Positions 15,270-24,627 of a stretch of DNA of 64,000 nt are shown piece after piece. The stretch is from an uncultured Alistipes sp. Lineage in GTDB: Bacteria; Bacteroidota; Bacteroidia; Bacteroidales; Rikenellaceae. The position numbers and the translations under genes were made by a program. The DNA lies in NCBI GenBank assembly GCA_947591475.1, contig CANQDE010000005.1, positions 1 through 64,000 on the forward strand. The letters are read 5' to 3'. The notes beneath the pieces were generated by a model. It saw nothing but the letters and a program-made list of their open reading frames with translations, made no database searches and was not told where the DNA came from. The stretch's first letter is position 1; each line of letters opens with the position of its first letter.

Positions 15270-16724
15270 TCACTCCTCTTTCACGCACCGCACCGACAAG
15301 CCGTTCGCACGCGCATACGATACCAAAGGAGCGATTCCGCCCGTCGCGTTTTTCTTGTCGTACCAGAAATAGAGCGCCGCCGACTTTCGCGCATCGACCG
15401 CATCCGCCGACCAATACAGGCCGACCCAAGGTTGCGCCTCTTCCGCCGAATTTCCGCGCGCGGCAATCGTTTCCGGAGCAGGTTCGGGCTGATAGACGTT
15501 CTGAATTTTGCCGTTCAGATAGACCCGACGTCCGGCCGCCATAAAGAGCGAACTTGTCGTGCCATCGGTCAACGGCCATCCGAAAAGGTCGTCATCCGCA
15601 GCGGTGGGCGTTCCGTCCAGCTGCAAGCCTCTGAATGCTGCTACTGGTGCGACCCGCCACCCATGAGGGCAAGGATCGTTCCTCTTGCTCCATCCAGCCT
15701 CGGTCGCATTCCACATCCAGTCGTACCCGCTATCGCTCGTACTCGTGATGAAGCTCAACGGATGCTGCAAAGCATATGCTTCCGTTCCGGTCTCCTCAGA
15801 GGATTCGACAAACGATATTTTCGTACTCTTATTCTCCGCATCGTAAATCGTCGCTGAGTTTCCGTTATTCGCCCGATAATTGGCCGGCCCGACAAACGGC
15901 TCCTTTCGTCCCCATTGATAGAACAGGCCATAGGAAGCAAGCCGTTCTTCGGCGGTCTTATTTGCATGGTCGAGGGCTCCGAGACTCCGGCCCATCAGCC
16001 GATAGCCATTCCACTCGACCATATCCTGCGCCGGATCATACGGCACCGCCCAGACGTGCCAACTCCACAACAAGGTTCCTACCGCATCGTAAGCACCGAT
16101 CAACGCATTGCCGCGCATGATTTCGTCTGTCCGTTCAGCATCCGTCCCGATATAAAAAGAAATCCGATTGTTTTCATCGAGATAGACGTATTGCAGCAGC
16201 TTGCTGGCACTTTGCCAAATCACACAGACGCTGGCCGGCTCTACCTCGCTCCCGTCGCCCCGCATCGGGCTGAACGTGTAATTGGTATTTTTTTCATTGG
16301 CGATAAAGCTGTTGGCCGGGCCTTCGAGCGATTTTTCGGCAACGACACCGACGAAAAGCGAAGCGCTCTTCATTTTATTCGCTGCGTTATAACCGCTGAG
16401 CGTTATCGTTCCCGACAGCTCGACGCTGCCATCCTCAGACTGCGCAGGGACGACGATCGTCAGCTCCTTTTTCACGGCATCGATCACCACATTGTCATCG
16501 CCCCAACCCTTAGGTTTGCTCGAAATATAGAAGCGTTCGACCCCGCTCGCCGAAAAGGGAACGACGGTTTGCGCCCCCGCAACGGAAAAATAGACCGACG
16601 GCACCTCGAACGACAACAGACCGCCATCCTCGTCGTCATCGTCGCTGCACGAAACAGCCATCGTCGCCATCAGCGTCATCGCTACGACGAAGCCCCATTT
16701 TAGAAAACCTTTCGTATCTTTCAT
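15270..16724 (-). CDS. Surface lipoprotein with a C-terminal FISUMP-like domain
   Basis: 484 residues from the ATG at 16724. The signal peptide ends in lipobox MAVSC (Cys about 26), followed by an acidic SDDDDEDGG stretch that in Bacteroidetes favours surface export. A BACON-like beta domain spans about 35-120. The last 200 residues (GLFYQWGRKEPF, NDPCPHGWRV, YWSAD, GLSVRCVKE) match the Fibrobacter succinogenes major paralogous-like fold, which probably binds extracellular polymers. The upstream ATG at 16772 is excluded because the promoter's start point lies between it and 16724. It is monocistronic; the ligand is unknown. Confidence 0.8.
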   Translation of the reverse strand: MKDTKGFLKWGFVVAMTLMATMAVSCSDDDDEDGGLLSFEVPSVYFSVAGAQTVVPFSASGVERFYISSKPKGWGDDNVVIDAVKKELTIVVPAQSEDGSVELSGTITLSGYNAANKMKSASLFVGVVAEKSLEGPANSFIANEKNTNYTFSPMRGDGSEVEPASVCVIWQSASKLLQYVYLDENNRISFYIGTDAERTDEIMRGNALIGAYDAVGTLLWSWHVWAVPYDPAQDMVEWNGYRLMGRSLGALDHANKTAEERLASYGLFYQWGRKEPFVGPANYRANNGNSATIYDAENKSTKISFVESSEETGTEAYALQHPLSFITSTSDSGYDWMWNATEAGWSKRNDPCPHGWRVAPVAAFRGLQLDGTPTAADDDLFGWPLTDGTTSSLFMAAGRRVYLNGKIQNVYQPEPAPETIAARGNSAEEAQPWVGLYWSADAVDARKSAALYFWYDKKNATGGIAPLVSYARANGLSVRCVKEE

Positions 16725-16741
16725 AGTCAGCATATTCTGCG

Positions 16742-16773
16742 CAAAGATAGCACAAGCCGGACGCAGAAACAAA
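16742..16773 (-). promoter_or_regulatory. Promoter of the FISUMP-type lipoprotein
   Basis: On the minus strand TTTG (plus 16770-16773) is followed after exactly 20 bases by TATCTTTG (plus 16742-16749), the full Bacteroidetes consensus. Transcription should begin near 16737, leaving a leader of about a dozen bases before the ATG at 16724. Confidence 0.82.
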
Positions 16774-16852
16774 TTATTGTTTCACAAAATCTGCCTCGCG
16801 ATTATATACTTCCATGTACCCGCCCGAATTTTCAAATCCGGCCGCCGTTCCT

Positions 16853-17011
16853 CACGGCCTTTGGCCGTGTATTCAGTTTTGACCTACCCCCAAACCCCCG
16901 CCTTGGCGGGGACTTCGGTCAGGCAACCGAAACCAATCAAGTCTTACGACCGTTGGCACACCGATGTATATAATTACCATCCGTCTCCGGCTTCCGGAAT
17001 ATCCGGATGGA
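16853..17011. repeat. Second cluster of hairpins in a gene-free gap
   Basis: The gap between the lipoprotein promoter and the CDGSH gene holds CACGGCC/GGCCGTG at 16853-16869, CCCCGCC/GGCGGGG at 16896-16911, TTCGGT/ACCGAA at about 16914-16931 and CCATCCG/CGGATGG at about 16978-17011. I find no coding frame I trust. The composition and the phrase CCCGCC-TTGGCG recall the hairpin cluster at 12.7 kb. Confidence 0.5.
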
Positions 17012-17057
17012 ACAATTCTTGCCATCGGTGAACGAACGAAAAACAAACGGAAATAGT

Positions 17058-17819
17058 ATGCAGCATCCGAAAAACGACGCAAGCGACACCGACGAAACAA
17101 TCCACATCGACATTTCGGCACAAGGGCCCTATTTAGTCTACGGACGGCCTCCGCTCTCGACCCAATACATCATGCCGGACGACAACAACGAAAGCTGGTA
17201 CTTTCAAGAGGGACGCCATTTCTCCACCGAGACGGAACCGACCGCACTTTGCCGCTGCGGCGCATCCCGACGACATCCCTACTGCGACGGCAGCCATACG
17301 CAGGCGGAATGGAATCCGCAACTGACGGCCCTGACCGAAGCGGATTCAGACGCCATAGAGACGATCGAAGGGGCTACGGTCGATTTGTTGGATCGCGCCG
17401 AACTGTGCGTTTTCGCCCGATTCTGCCACCCGCACGGCGATGCTTGGGAACTGACGGAACATTCCGAAGCACCGGAAGCCCGCCGCTTGGCGATCCGCGA
17501 AGCCTCGATGTGTCCGAGCGGGCGACTGACCGCCCGAGACCGTCAGACCCTGCAACCGTTCGAGTTCCGATTCGAGCCCAGCCTCGGACTGATCGAGGAT
17601 GACGTCATCGGTTCCAGCGGCGGGCTGTGGGTACGCGGAGGCATCCCGATTCGACACCCGTCGGGCGATACCTACGAAATCCGCAATCGGGTAGTGCTTT
17701 GTCGCTGCGGGCAATCGGCCAACAAACCCTATTGCGACGGCACCCACGCAGCCGTCAAATGGCGCGACCGGCTCGAAAGCGAACCGGTCGGCGAAACCCT
17801 GCCGGAAAAGGTGCATTGA
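17058..17819 (+). CDS. Protein with two CDGSH iron-sulfur domains and a Fer4_19-like domain
   Basis: 253 residues. The first CDGSH finger is CRCGASRRHPYCDGSH (about residues 64-79) and the second CRCGQSANKPYCDGTH (about 215-230); each should ligate a 2Fe-2S cluster with three Cys and one His. Between them lies a region with CVFARFCHPHGDAW and ASMCPSGRLTARD, resembling the divergent mono-cluster Fer4_19 domain. This three-part layout recurs in bacteria; a redox or iron-sulfur transfer role is inferred. I chose the ATG at 17058; an in-frame ATG at 17007 would add 17 residues that look non-conserved. Confidence 0.85.
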   Translation: MQHPKNDASDTDETIHIDISAQGPYLVYGRPPLSTQYIMPDDNNESWYFQEGRHFSTETEPTALCRCGASRRHPYCDGSHTQAEWNPQLTALTEADSDAIETIEGATVDLLDRAELCVFARFCHPHGDAWELTEHSEAPEARRLAIREASMCPSGRLTARDRQTLQPFEFRFEPSLGLIEDDVIGSSGGLWVRGGIPIRHPSGDTYEIRNRVVLCRCGQSANKPYCDGTHAAVKWRDRLESEPVGETLPEKVH

Positions 17820-17838
17820 TTTGAAGAATTAACAAAAA

Positions 17839-17868
17839 CATCCTTGCAAGAAAATTCCTGCAAGGATG
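17839..17868 (-). terminator. Terminator of nfeD-floA
   Basis: A perfect 10-bp stem CATCCTTGCA/TGCAAGGATG. On the minus strand it is followed by TTTTTGTTAATT, so it ends the floA transcript; it also lies just after the convergent CDGSH gene. Confidence 0.82.
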
Positions 17869-17890
17869 CTACGGATGCGAACCGCTCCGC

Positions 17891-18859
17891 TTATTTCTTT
17901 TCCGGCTTGGCAATCGTCTCGCGCATCGACGTATCGGCCATGATGTTCTTCATCTTGTAATAGTCCATCACCCCGAGATTGCCGTTGCGGAACGCCTCGG
18001 CCATCGCCAGCGGCACTTCGGCTTCGGCCAGAATCACTTTGGCACGGGCATCCTGCGCCTTGGCCTTGTTCTCCTGTTCGAGGGCGACCGCCATCGCGCG
18101 ACGCTCTTCGGCCTTGGCTTGTGCGATGTTTTTATCGGCCTGCGCCTGATCCATCTGCAACTGAGCACCGATATTCTTACCAACGTCGATGTCCGCAATA
18201 TCAATCGACAGGATTTCGAAAGCCGTTCCGGCATCGAGGCCCTTCTCCAAGACGACGCGAGAGATCGAATCGGGATTCTCCAACACGATTTTGTGCGTAT
18301 CGGCCGAACCGATGGACGAAACGATTCCCTCGCCGACACGAGCCAGCACCGTCTCCTCACCGGCACCGCCGACCAGCTGCTTGATATTCGCGCGCACCGT
18401 AACGCGGGCCTTGGCGATCAACTGAATACCGTCTTTGGCAACCGCAGCGACCGGCGGCGTATTGATGACTTTGGGATTCACCGACATCTGCACGGCTTCG
18501 AACACATCGCGACCGGCCAAATCGATCGCTGTCGCCATTCGGAAATCGAGTACGATACCGGCTTTCTGGGCCGACACCAACGCATGGACGACATTCGTTA
18601 CATTACCGCCGGCCAGATAGTGGGCTTCCAGTTCATTGGGATTGAGCGACAGGCCGGCCTTGGTGCTTTCGATCATCGACGACACGATGGTCGAGGGCGG
18701 CACCTTGCGCCAACGCATCAGAATCAACTGCAACAGGCTGATCCGAACACCGGACACCAATGCCGAGAACCACAGCCCCACAGGGATGAAATAGAAGATG
18801 AGCCATACGGCAACGAGGCTCACGAAAACAACCAGAGCAAGCACACCTTGATCCATCAT
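17891..18859 (-). CDS. floA: Flotillin-like protein FloA
   Basis: 322 residues, full family length. An N-terminal membrane hairpin ([31 protein letters not shown]) is followed by the FloA-specific SPFH region ([38 protein letters not shown]) and the alanine/glutamate-rich coiled coil ([20 protein letters not shown]). It organises membrane microdomains together with NfeD-type proteins. It follows nfeD by 20 bases on the same strand, the conserved arrangement. Confidence 0.95.
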   Translation of the reverse strand: MMDQGVLALVVFVSLVAVWLIFYFIPVGLWFSALVSGVRISLLQLILMRWRKVPPSTIVSSMIESTKAGLSLNPNELEAHYLAGGNVTNVVHALVSAQKAGIVLDFRMATAIDLAGRDVFEAVQMSVNPKVINTPPVAAVAKDGIQLIAKARVTVRANIKQLVGGAGEETVLARVGEGIVSSIGSADTHKIVLENPDSISRVVLEKGLDAGTAFEILSIDIADIDVGKNIGAQLQMDQAQADKNIAQAKAEERRAMAVALEQENKAKAQDARAKVILAEAEVPLAMAEAFRNGNLGVMDYYKMKNIMADTSMRETIAKPEKK

Positions 18860-18879
18860 AATCGCATGAATTTATTGAA

Positions 18880-19341
18880 TTATTCGACTTTTTTGACAAT
18901 CACACTGAAATTATCGAAACCGACGACCTCCACGTCGCTGCGCGGATCGATATAGACATCCTGCGACTTGGCTTCATAGAGTCGACCGTCGATTCTGATT
19001 TTTCCCATCGGAGAGAGACGCGAAACGCTCTTTCCACGCGCGCCGACCTGCAATTCTTTGTCCGGTTCGGGCATCGACGACGATCGGATTTCCTGTTTGA
19101 GCGAAAAGCGCTGCCACGTCTTGGCCCGCAGGGAAAAAACGACCGACACGACCGACAAAACCAGAATCACAAGTACGACGACGATTCCGGTCAAGGGGCC
19201 GTAATCGCGGAAAGCCAGATAAATCGAGCTGCCGTAACATACCAGCGACAGCAAAGCGCCGATCGACACCCCCGGCAACAGCACCAACTCCGCCACCAGA
19301 AAAAGCAACCCTAAAAAAATGAGCAAGACGATATAAAACAT
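18880..19341 (-). CDS. NfeD-family membrane protein
   Basis: 153 residues. Three closely spaced transmembrane helices occupy residues 1-75 (IVLLIFLGLLFLVAELVLLPG at the start), followed by a soluble OB-fold domain (GARGKSVSRLSPMGKIRIDGRLYEAKS) that is the NfeD C-terminal signature. It is the short NfeD form without the ClpP-like protease domain, and is the partner of the following floA. Confidence 0.92.
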   Translation of the reverse strand: MFYIVLLIFLGLLFLVAELVLLPGVSIGALLSLVCYGSSIYLAFRDYGPLTGIVVVLVILVLSVVSVVFSLRAKTWQRFSLKQEIRSSSMPEPDKELQVGARGKSVSRLSPMGKIRIDGRLYEAKSQDVYIDPRSDVEVVGFDNFSVIVKKVE

Positions 19342-19372
19342 GATCGCGACGATTGGGAATAATTGACTGGGT

Positions 19373-19380
19373 TAAAGATA
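19373..19380 (-). promoter_or_regulatory. Likely -7 box for nfeD-floA
   Basis: TATCTTTA on the minus strand, one base off the TAnnTTTG consensus, lies 32 bases before the nfeD start. No clear -33 TTTG is present. Confidence 0.4.
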
Positions 19381-19394
19381 ATCAATAATTTCGA

Positions 19395-20969
19395 TTATTG
19401 CGGCATTTCGGCCACATTTATTTGCAACCGGTCATCCGTTTTCCGAATAGTTTCCGCCACGGCATCGGCGACGGCCCGATCGTAAAAAAGCCCCACCACG
19501 AAGAGATTATGACCGACTTTGGAGATTTCCGCATCGCCGGCAACGGCCGCGATAGCTGTCCGAATCGCGTCCGATAAGACTTCGGCATTCGTTATTTCGA
19601 CCCGATAAGCCTGCGCATGCACATCGGGCGATTCGGCCAGATTGCGGTAAGCGCCATGCGTCCAAACGACGATTTCGGGACGAACGAACCCCTTTTCTTT
19701 CAGTTGTTGCTGCGCGGCTTCCGCCTCAGCGAGCGTTGCGAAGCCGCCGGCATAATAGTTCCACTTCTTTTCTTCGTCGATCAAGTAATAGAGCGGGGAC
19801 ACCCCCTTGAAGAGCGAAACCGCCCGTTTCGTATTGAACGTACCGAGCAAAATCCGATAAATCGTGCCGCGTTCATAGATCCGACATTCGGGAATGGGGT
19901 GCTGGGTCGTATATTTCGGAACTTTCGAAAATGCGAGTTCTTCGTAATCGACGAAGAATCGTTCGGCAACCTCGATCTTCGGCCTGCGGAAATCGACCGA
20001 CTTCAATCGGGCGGCCACCTGCAAGAGCGAATCGCAAGCCGCATCCAACCCGAGCAACCGCGCGACCTCCACTTCGGAATCGACAGACACCCGCTTGCGC
20101 AAGAAATAGTCAGCCAACTGATCGGAGGTCGTCTTATCGCGTAATTCGGCCAACTGCAACATCGCTTCGGAAAGGCGGGTTTCCTGATCCCCCAGTTGCT
20201 GTTCGCAGCCGAGTTTATCCAGCAGATACCCGTAGGCGTAACTCTTGTTGTCGAAAATATAGTTCCACGTTGCGGCGAGCGAATCCGCCAACGAGCGGTT
20301 CGATTCGGTCAGTGCATTGAATCGTGCATAAATCGCCGCGGCTTCTTCTTCGGCAGTCGCTTCCGCATACGACCGCGCCAGCATCGATAACGTGTCGTAA
20401 TGAACGAAATAACGGGTTGCGAACTCTTCGGCCTGCCGCTCCAAACGCTGCGCCTCGATTAGGGCAGCGTAATCGGCTTCCCGCAGATTTTCACGGAAAT
20501 AGCCGTTGTAAACCAGATTACGCAACTTCGGCCCTTTGGAAACGACAAGCACTTCCGTCGTCGGTTCCTCCGGCCACGCAGCATCGCCCAGCGTATCGGC
20601 GCCTTCTAATTGAGCCAACACCCATTCCTGCTCCAACGCATTGATTCGGTCGACGACCCGACTTTTGGCGCTTCGGATTTCGAAAATCCGGTTTTCCAGT
20701 CGCAGAATCTCTTCCGAAATACGACTGCGCTCTGCGGGATTCGTCCGCAACAGAATCCGTAAATCCTCCATCGCCCCAACGATCGAATCCTGCTGCGCCT
20801 GCAACGCCTTGTCCTCTTCCAAAAGGGCGACATATTGCCGATCCTCCTCCAATCTCGCCGGACGGGGTTCCGCAACCGGCTGTTGGGCATACAACCAGCC
20901 CGCAACGGGAAGAACGGCTGCCGCAAATGAAACGATTTTACGCAATAGACGGGTTGTTATCTCCACCAT
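19395..20969 (-). CDS. Exported coiled-coil protein with SPOR-like C-terminus
   Basis: 524 residues. A signal peptide ends near LYAQ. Residues about 40-120 form a charged coiled coil (LEEDKALQAQQDSIVGAMEDL, RISEEILRLENRIFEIRSAKS). The C-terminal third has two SPOR-like repeats (YRILLGTFNTKRAVSLFKGVSPLYYL with WNYYAGGFATLAEAEAAQQQLK, then YRVEITNAEVLSDAIRTAI with LFVVGLFYDRAVADAVAETI). SPOR domains bind denuded peptidoglycan. The start overlaps the end of trkH by 13 bases, so it is the last gene of a three-gene operon. Its function is not known. Confidence 0.75.
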   Translation of the reverse strand: MVEITTRLLRKIVSFAAAVLPVAGWLYAQQPVAEPRPARLEEDRQYVALLEEDKALQAQQDSIVGAMEDLRILLRTNPAERSRISEEILRLENRIFEIRSAKSRVVDRINALEQEWVLAQLEGADTLGDAAWPEEPTTEVLVVSKGPKLRNLVYNGYFRENLREADYAALIEAQRLERQAEEFATRYFVHYDTLSMLARSYAEATAEEEAAAIYARFNALTESNRSLADSLAATWNYIFDNKSYAYGYLLDKLGCEQQLGDQETRLSEAMLQLAELRDKTTSDQLADYFLRKRVSVDSEVEVARLLGLDAACDSLLQVAARLKSVDFRRPKIEVAERFFVDYEELAFSKVPKYTTQHPIPECRIYERGTIYRILLGTFNTKRAVSLFKGVSPLYYLIDEEKKWNYYAGGFATLAEAEAAQQQLKEKGFVRPEIVVWTHGAYRNLAESPDVHAQAYRVEITNAEVLSDAIRTAIAAVAGDAEISKVGHNLFVVGLFYDRAVADAVAETIRKTDDRLQINVAEMPQ

Positions 20970-22402
20970 TTTATAAAAAAGAGCTGTATCAAACCGAAAA
21001 TCTCCAAACGTCCGAACAACATCAGCAACGAATTGGACAACTTGAATGCTGCCGGCAGCGCGGAAAAATTATCCATCGACCCGACGGCGCCGAATCCGGG
21101 GCCGACATTGCCCATCGAAGCGATCGACCCCGAAAAGCTGGTCATCAGATCGACATCGAGCATCGTGCCGAAGACCGTACCGATCAAAATCAACAACAGA
21201 TAAGTAACGATGAAAACCGGCACCGAATGCAACGCCTCCCGCTCCTGTATCGTTCCGTCGAGCCGGATACGGATGATGGCATTGGGGTGCTGCTGCTGGC
21301 TCAACCGCGCCCGAATCATCTTCAACGAAAGGATGAGACGGTTGATTTTCAAACCGCCCGAAGTCGATCCGGCACAAGCGCACACCAACGAGCCGAACAA
21401 CAACAGCACAATTGCGAACGACGTCCATTGATTGGTGTCGGCCGTTGCGAAACCGGTCGTCGTGAACAACGAAACGAACTGGAACAAACCTCCACGGAAA
21501 GCGGCGGAAAAGGTAGGGTAGAGGTCTGCCGCAAAGAGACTCACCGCAATCAAAAATCCGCAGAAAAACAGCATGCCGAAATACCATCGCGCGACCTCCG
21601 ACCGGAACAGATTGTTCCGCCGGCCGGTTACCGTGGCGAAAATCAATCCGAAATGCAAGCCCGCCGCCATCATCGAAAAAATCAGCACCCAATCGATCGC
21701 CGGACTGTTGTAATAGGCGATCGAAGCGTTTTTCGTCGAGAAGCCGCTCGTCGCGCTGACCGACATGGCATGGCACAGCGCATCGAACCAGTTCATGCCG
21801 GCCAATTTGAGCAGCAGCATCGAAGCGACCGTCAGGCCCACATAAACGCCCAACAGAATCCGCACGATGGTCTGCGTACGGTAACGATAGTTGTTCTTGG
21901 CCAGCGAGGAAAGCTCCAAATTAGTCAAAGTCAACTTATTGCGTCCCATCGAAGGGAGAATGACGAGTACGAACATAACGACCCCGATACCGCCGATCCA
22001 TGTCGTCGCCATGCGCCAGAAAAGCAGTCCGCGCGGCAGCGATTCGATGTCGTTCAACACGGTCGCTCCGGTCGTCGTAAAGCCGGAAACGCTTTCGAAC
22101 CAAGCATTGATTAGCGAAAATTCGCCTCCCCAAATCAAGTAGGGGAACATGCCGACGACGCACGCCAACAACCACGCCCCGACGACGATGCAGAAACCCT
22201 CTTTGGTCGTCAGTTGTTCCTGCCGTTCGACGAAAATCAACGGGAAAATTCCCAGCAGCGTTGTCAACAAGGCCGAAAGCAACAGCGGATAGAATGCCGA
22301 ATCCATGCTGTTGAAGTAGGAAATTCCCGCCGACAGCAACAGGAATGCCGCGATGAAGAGCATCACGATACCGACATAACGTAAAACGACATCCAACCGC
22401 AT
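20957..22402 (-). CDS. trkH: TrkH-family potassium uptake protein
   Basis: 481 residues, with about ten membrane helices arranged as repeated M1-P-M2 units. Filter-like segments are TTTGATVLND, SVSATSGFSTKNASI, TTTGFATADT and FSGSIASMGNVGPGFG. It forms the K+-conducting pore of a Trk/Ktr uptake system and needs a cytoplasmic TrkA/KtrA regulator, which is not in this window. It follows the sensor-like gene by 4 bases and overlaps the SPOR-like gene. Confidence 0.93.
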   Translation of the reverse strand: MRLDVVLRYVGIVMLFIAAFLLLSAGISYFNSMDSAFYPLLLSALLTTLLGIFPLIFVERQEQLTTKEGFCIVVGAWLLACVVGMFPYLIWGGEFSLINAWFESVSGFTTTGATVLNDIESLPRGLLFWRMATTWIGGIGVVMFVLVILPSMGRNKLTLTNLELSSLAKNNYRYRTQTIVRILLGVYVGLTVASMLLLKLAGMNWFDALCHAMSVSATSGFSTKNASIAYYNSPAIDWVLIFSMMAAGLHFGLIFATVTGRRNNLFRSEVARWYFGMLFFCGFLIAVSLFAADLYPTFSAAFRGGLFQFVSLFTTTGFATADTNQWTSFAIVLLLFGSLVCACAGSTSGGLKINRLILSLKMIRARLSQQQHPNAIIRIRLDGTIQEREALHSVPVFIVTYLLLILIGTVFGTMLDVDLMTSFSGSIASMGNVGPGFGAVGSMDNFSALPAAFKLSNSLLMLFGRLEIFGLIQLFFIKWWR

Positions 22403-22406
22403 GCTT

Positions 22407-23192
22407 TCAGAATTTGGTCTGTTTGGAGAGGGCGATCAACGTGTCGATTTTTTCTTTCAGTTCCAACACTTCGTCTTTCAGTTCGCCCTTCACGGCAAAC
22501 GGAATGCGAAACGTCAGAAAATCGCCCAACCCCTTGTTCATCCGCACGATGGGATGCACGCAATAGATCGACATGAAATAGTAGAGCATCAAGACGATAG
22601 CGATCATCACAACCAACGAGATCAAGACCGGCGTAACGGCCCGATAGGCATTCTTCTTCATCTGTTCTGCCCGCGGAGCCAACGAACTCTGAGTCGAAGT
22701 CATGTAATTCTTGATGGCGGCCGTCAATCGCACGTAAAGCGCTTCGTACTCGTTGTTATACCATTGACTGCCGGCCGTTTCGCGACGATCCAAAGCGAGC
22801 GAATCGCGTTCGACATCGGCGAAAGCCAAATAGGAATCGGTCAGCAGCCGCAATTCCGTGGTAGCGAACGCCAGCGAATCGAGAAACGACTTATCGACCG
22901 CCTCGTGCTGCGCGATCGACAGCATGTTTTCCAGTCGCTCCTGACTGGCCCGGCACAGGCTGTCGTAGGAGCGATCGCCGAAGACCGAATAATGGATCAA
23001 CGCCACATTTTGCTCGTGAGCGGCATCGAGCATCTCTTTGGCCAAAGAGATATTCCGTCGATTGGCCTCCAGAATATTGCCCGTATCGCGGCTCAGATGG
23101 CTCAATTCCAGAAATGACACCATCCCCGAGAAAAAGAGCAGACAAACGATGCTCAAAAAGCCGACCGTAACCCGTTTACGCAACCCCGTCAT
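22407..23192 (-). CDS. Sensor-like membrane protein with four-helix-bundle domain, no output domain
   Basis: 261 residues. A first membrane helix (VGFLSIVCLLFFSGMVSFLEL) and a second (AVTPVLISLVVMIAIVLMLYYFMSIYCV, about 187-212) bracket a periplasmic helical region of the 4HB_MCP type. After the second helix comes a HAMP-like start (HPIVRMNKGLGDFL) and about 35 residues of coiled coil. Then the protein ends; there is no kinase, cyclase or methyl-accepting domain. It starts a transcript with trkH and the SPOR-like gene. Whether it gates TrkH or signals elsewhere cannot be read from sequence. Confidence 0.72.
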   Translation of the reverse strand: MTGLRKRVTVGFLSIVCLLFFSGMVSFLELSHLSRDTGNILEANRRNISLAKEMLDAAHEQNVALIHYSVFGDRSYDSLCRASQERLENMLSIAQHEAVDKSFLDSLAFATTELRLLTDSYLAFADVERDSLALDRRETAGSQWYNNEYEALYVRLTAAIKNYMTSTQSSLAPRAEQMKKNAYRAVTPVLISLVVMIAIVLMLYYFMSIYCVHPIVRMNKGLGDFLTFRIPFAVKGELKDEVLELKEKIDTLIALSKQTKF

Positions 23193-23238
23193 TTCAACAA
23201 CGTATTATTAATACCGTATTTCATCTTTCCGACAGCAT

Positions 23239-23246
23239 GCAAATAT
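23239..23246 (-). promoter_or_regulatory. -7 box for the sensor-trkH operon
   Basis: TATATTTG on the minus strand, an exact consensus match, lies 47 bases before the start of the sensor-like gene and just after the mtaB stop. No clear -33 element is visible. Confidence 0.5.
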
Positions 23247-23253
23247 ACGCATT

Positions 23254-24552
23254 TTAGTCCAACATTTCGCCTGCCAGGTCGTGAAATTCATCCATCGCGC
23301 CGAGCTTCACGCGGCAAATCGTATTGATCCGCGACCGATCGTAAGGGACTTTCACCCGTCGGTAGTTGCCCGTATATCCGAACATCATGCCATTCCGGCG
23401 CGTGCTTTCGAAAAGCACCGTATCCTCCGAGCCGACCGCCGCGGCACAGAAATCGCTATGCAGCCGGTCGCACAACGCTTCGAGCTCCTCGACCCGTCGG
23501 GTCGCCACGGAAGCCTGCACTTTATCCGGCAAATCGACTGCCGGCGTTCCGGGACGCTCCGAGAAGGGGAAAATATGCAGGAAAGCAGGCCGCAATTCCT
23601 CCAAAAAACGATACGTATCACGAAAATCCTCTTCCGTCTCACCCGGGAATCCGACGATGACGTCGATTCCGATGAAAGCATCGGGCATCGCCCGACGTAC
23701 GGCCGCGATACGGTCAGCGAAACGAGCCGTCGTATAACGTCGCCGCATCGCCGCGAGAATCCGATCGGAACCACTCTGAATCGGAATATGGAAATGATGC
23801 TGGAACCGAGGCGACGAAGCACAGAACGCGATAATCTCATCGGTCAGCAAATTGGGCTCAATGGACGAAATGCGATAGCGTTCGATGCCATCCACTTCAT
23901 CGAGCGCCCGCAGCAGGTCGACGAACCGTTCGCCCGTCGTACGGCCGAAATCGCCCGTATTGACCCCTGTGATGACGATCTCCTTCTGTCCAGCTGCTGC
24001 AATCTGCCGCGCCTCTTTCACCAGATCGGCGATGGGCATGTTCCGGCTCGAACCGCGTGCGTAATGAATCGTGCAGTACGAACAGCAATAATCGCAACCG
24101 TCCTGCACTTTCAGAAACGCACGGGTGCGGTCTCCGCTCGAAAAAGCGGCGAAAAACGACGTCAATTCGTCGGTTTCGCAACTGTACACCTGCGCACGGC
24201 CCTTGCCGGAAAGTCCGCAGACCCGACGGTAAAGTTCGCCCTTGTCGTTGTTGCTCAACACGAGATCGACCCCTTCGATCGCCGCGATTTCGTAGGGTTT
24301 GAGCTGGGCGTAGCATCCGGTTACGGCAATAATGGCCTGCGGATTGCGGCGGTGGAGTTTACGGATCAGATTGCGGCATTTCTTGTCGGCATGTTCCGTA
24401 ACGGAACAGGTATTGATGATACAAATATCGGCCGGTGCATCGGAGGATACCCGTTCGAACCCGCCCGCTTCGAACTGACGGGCGAACGTCGAACTCTCCG
24501 AAAAATTGAGTTTGCAGCCGAGCGTATGGAAATTGACTTTTCGGGATTGCAT
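23254..24552 (-). CDS. mtaB: tRNA t6A37 methylthiotransferase MtaB
   Basis: 432 residues. The N-terminal UPF0004 domain has HTLGCKLNFSES and INTCSVTEHADKKCRN; the radical SAM core has C-x3-C-x2-C as CDYCCSYC; a TRAM-like segment closes the protein. It converts N6-threonylcarbamoyladenosine at position 37 of tRNA to its 2-methylthio form, using two 4Fe-4S clusters. The Lys-Leu after GC in GCKLNFSES and the family length favour MtaB over MiaB or RimO. It is divergent from the ABC permease. Confidence 0.93.
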   Translation of the reverse strand: MQSRKVNFHTLGCKLNFSESSTFARQFEAGGFERVSSDAPADICIINTCSVTEHADKKCRNLIRKLHRRNPQAIIAVTGCYAQLKPYEIAAIEGVDLVLSNNDKGELYRRVCGLSGKGRAQVYSCETDELTSFFAAFSSGDRTRAFLKVQDGCDYCCSYCTIHYARGSSRNMPIADLVKEARQIAAAGQKEIVITGVNTGDFGRTTGERFVDLLRALDEVDGIERYRISSIEPNLLTDEIIAFCASSPRFQHHFHIPIQSGSDRILAAMRRRYTTARFADRIAAVRRAMPDAFIGIDVIVGFPGETEEDFRDTYRFLEELRPAFLHIFPFSERPGTPAVDLPDKVQASVATRRVEELEALCDRLHSDFCAAAVGSEDTVLFESTRRNGMMFGYTGNYRRVKVPYDRSRINTICRVKLGAMDEFHDLAGEMLD

Positions 24553-24595
24553 GGCGATTGTCGAACGCTGAATTCGTCCGCGAATTTACGCAATT

Positions 24596-24627
24596 TTTGG
24601 AACACCCGCCAAAAAAACGTAAATTTG
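24596..24627 (+). promoter_or_regulatory. Promoter of the znuB-lptF/G-ribBA run
   Basis: TTTG at 24596-24599, 20 bases, then TAAATTTG at 24620-24627: a full Bacteroidetes promoter. It places the transcription start about 15 bases before the ATG at 24649 and excludes the much longer open frame that reaches back across mtaB. Confidence 0.8.
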
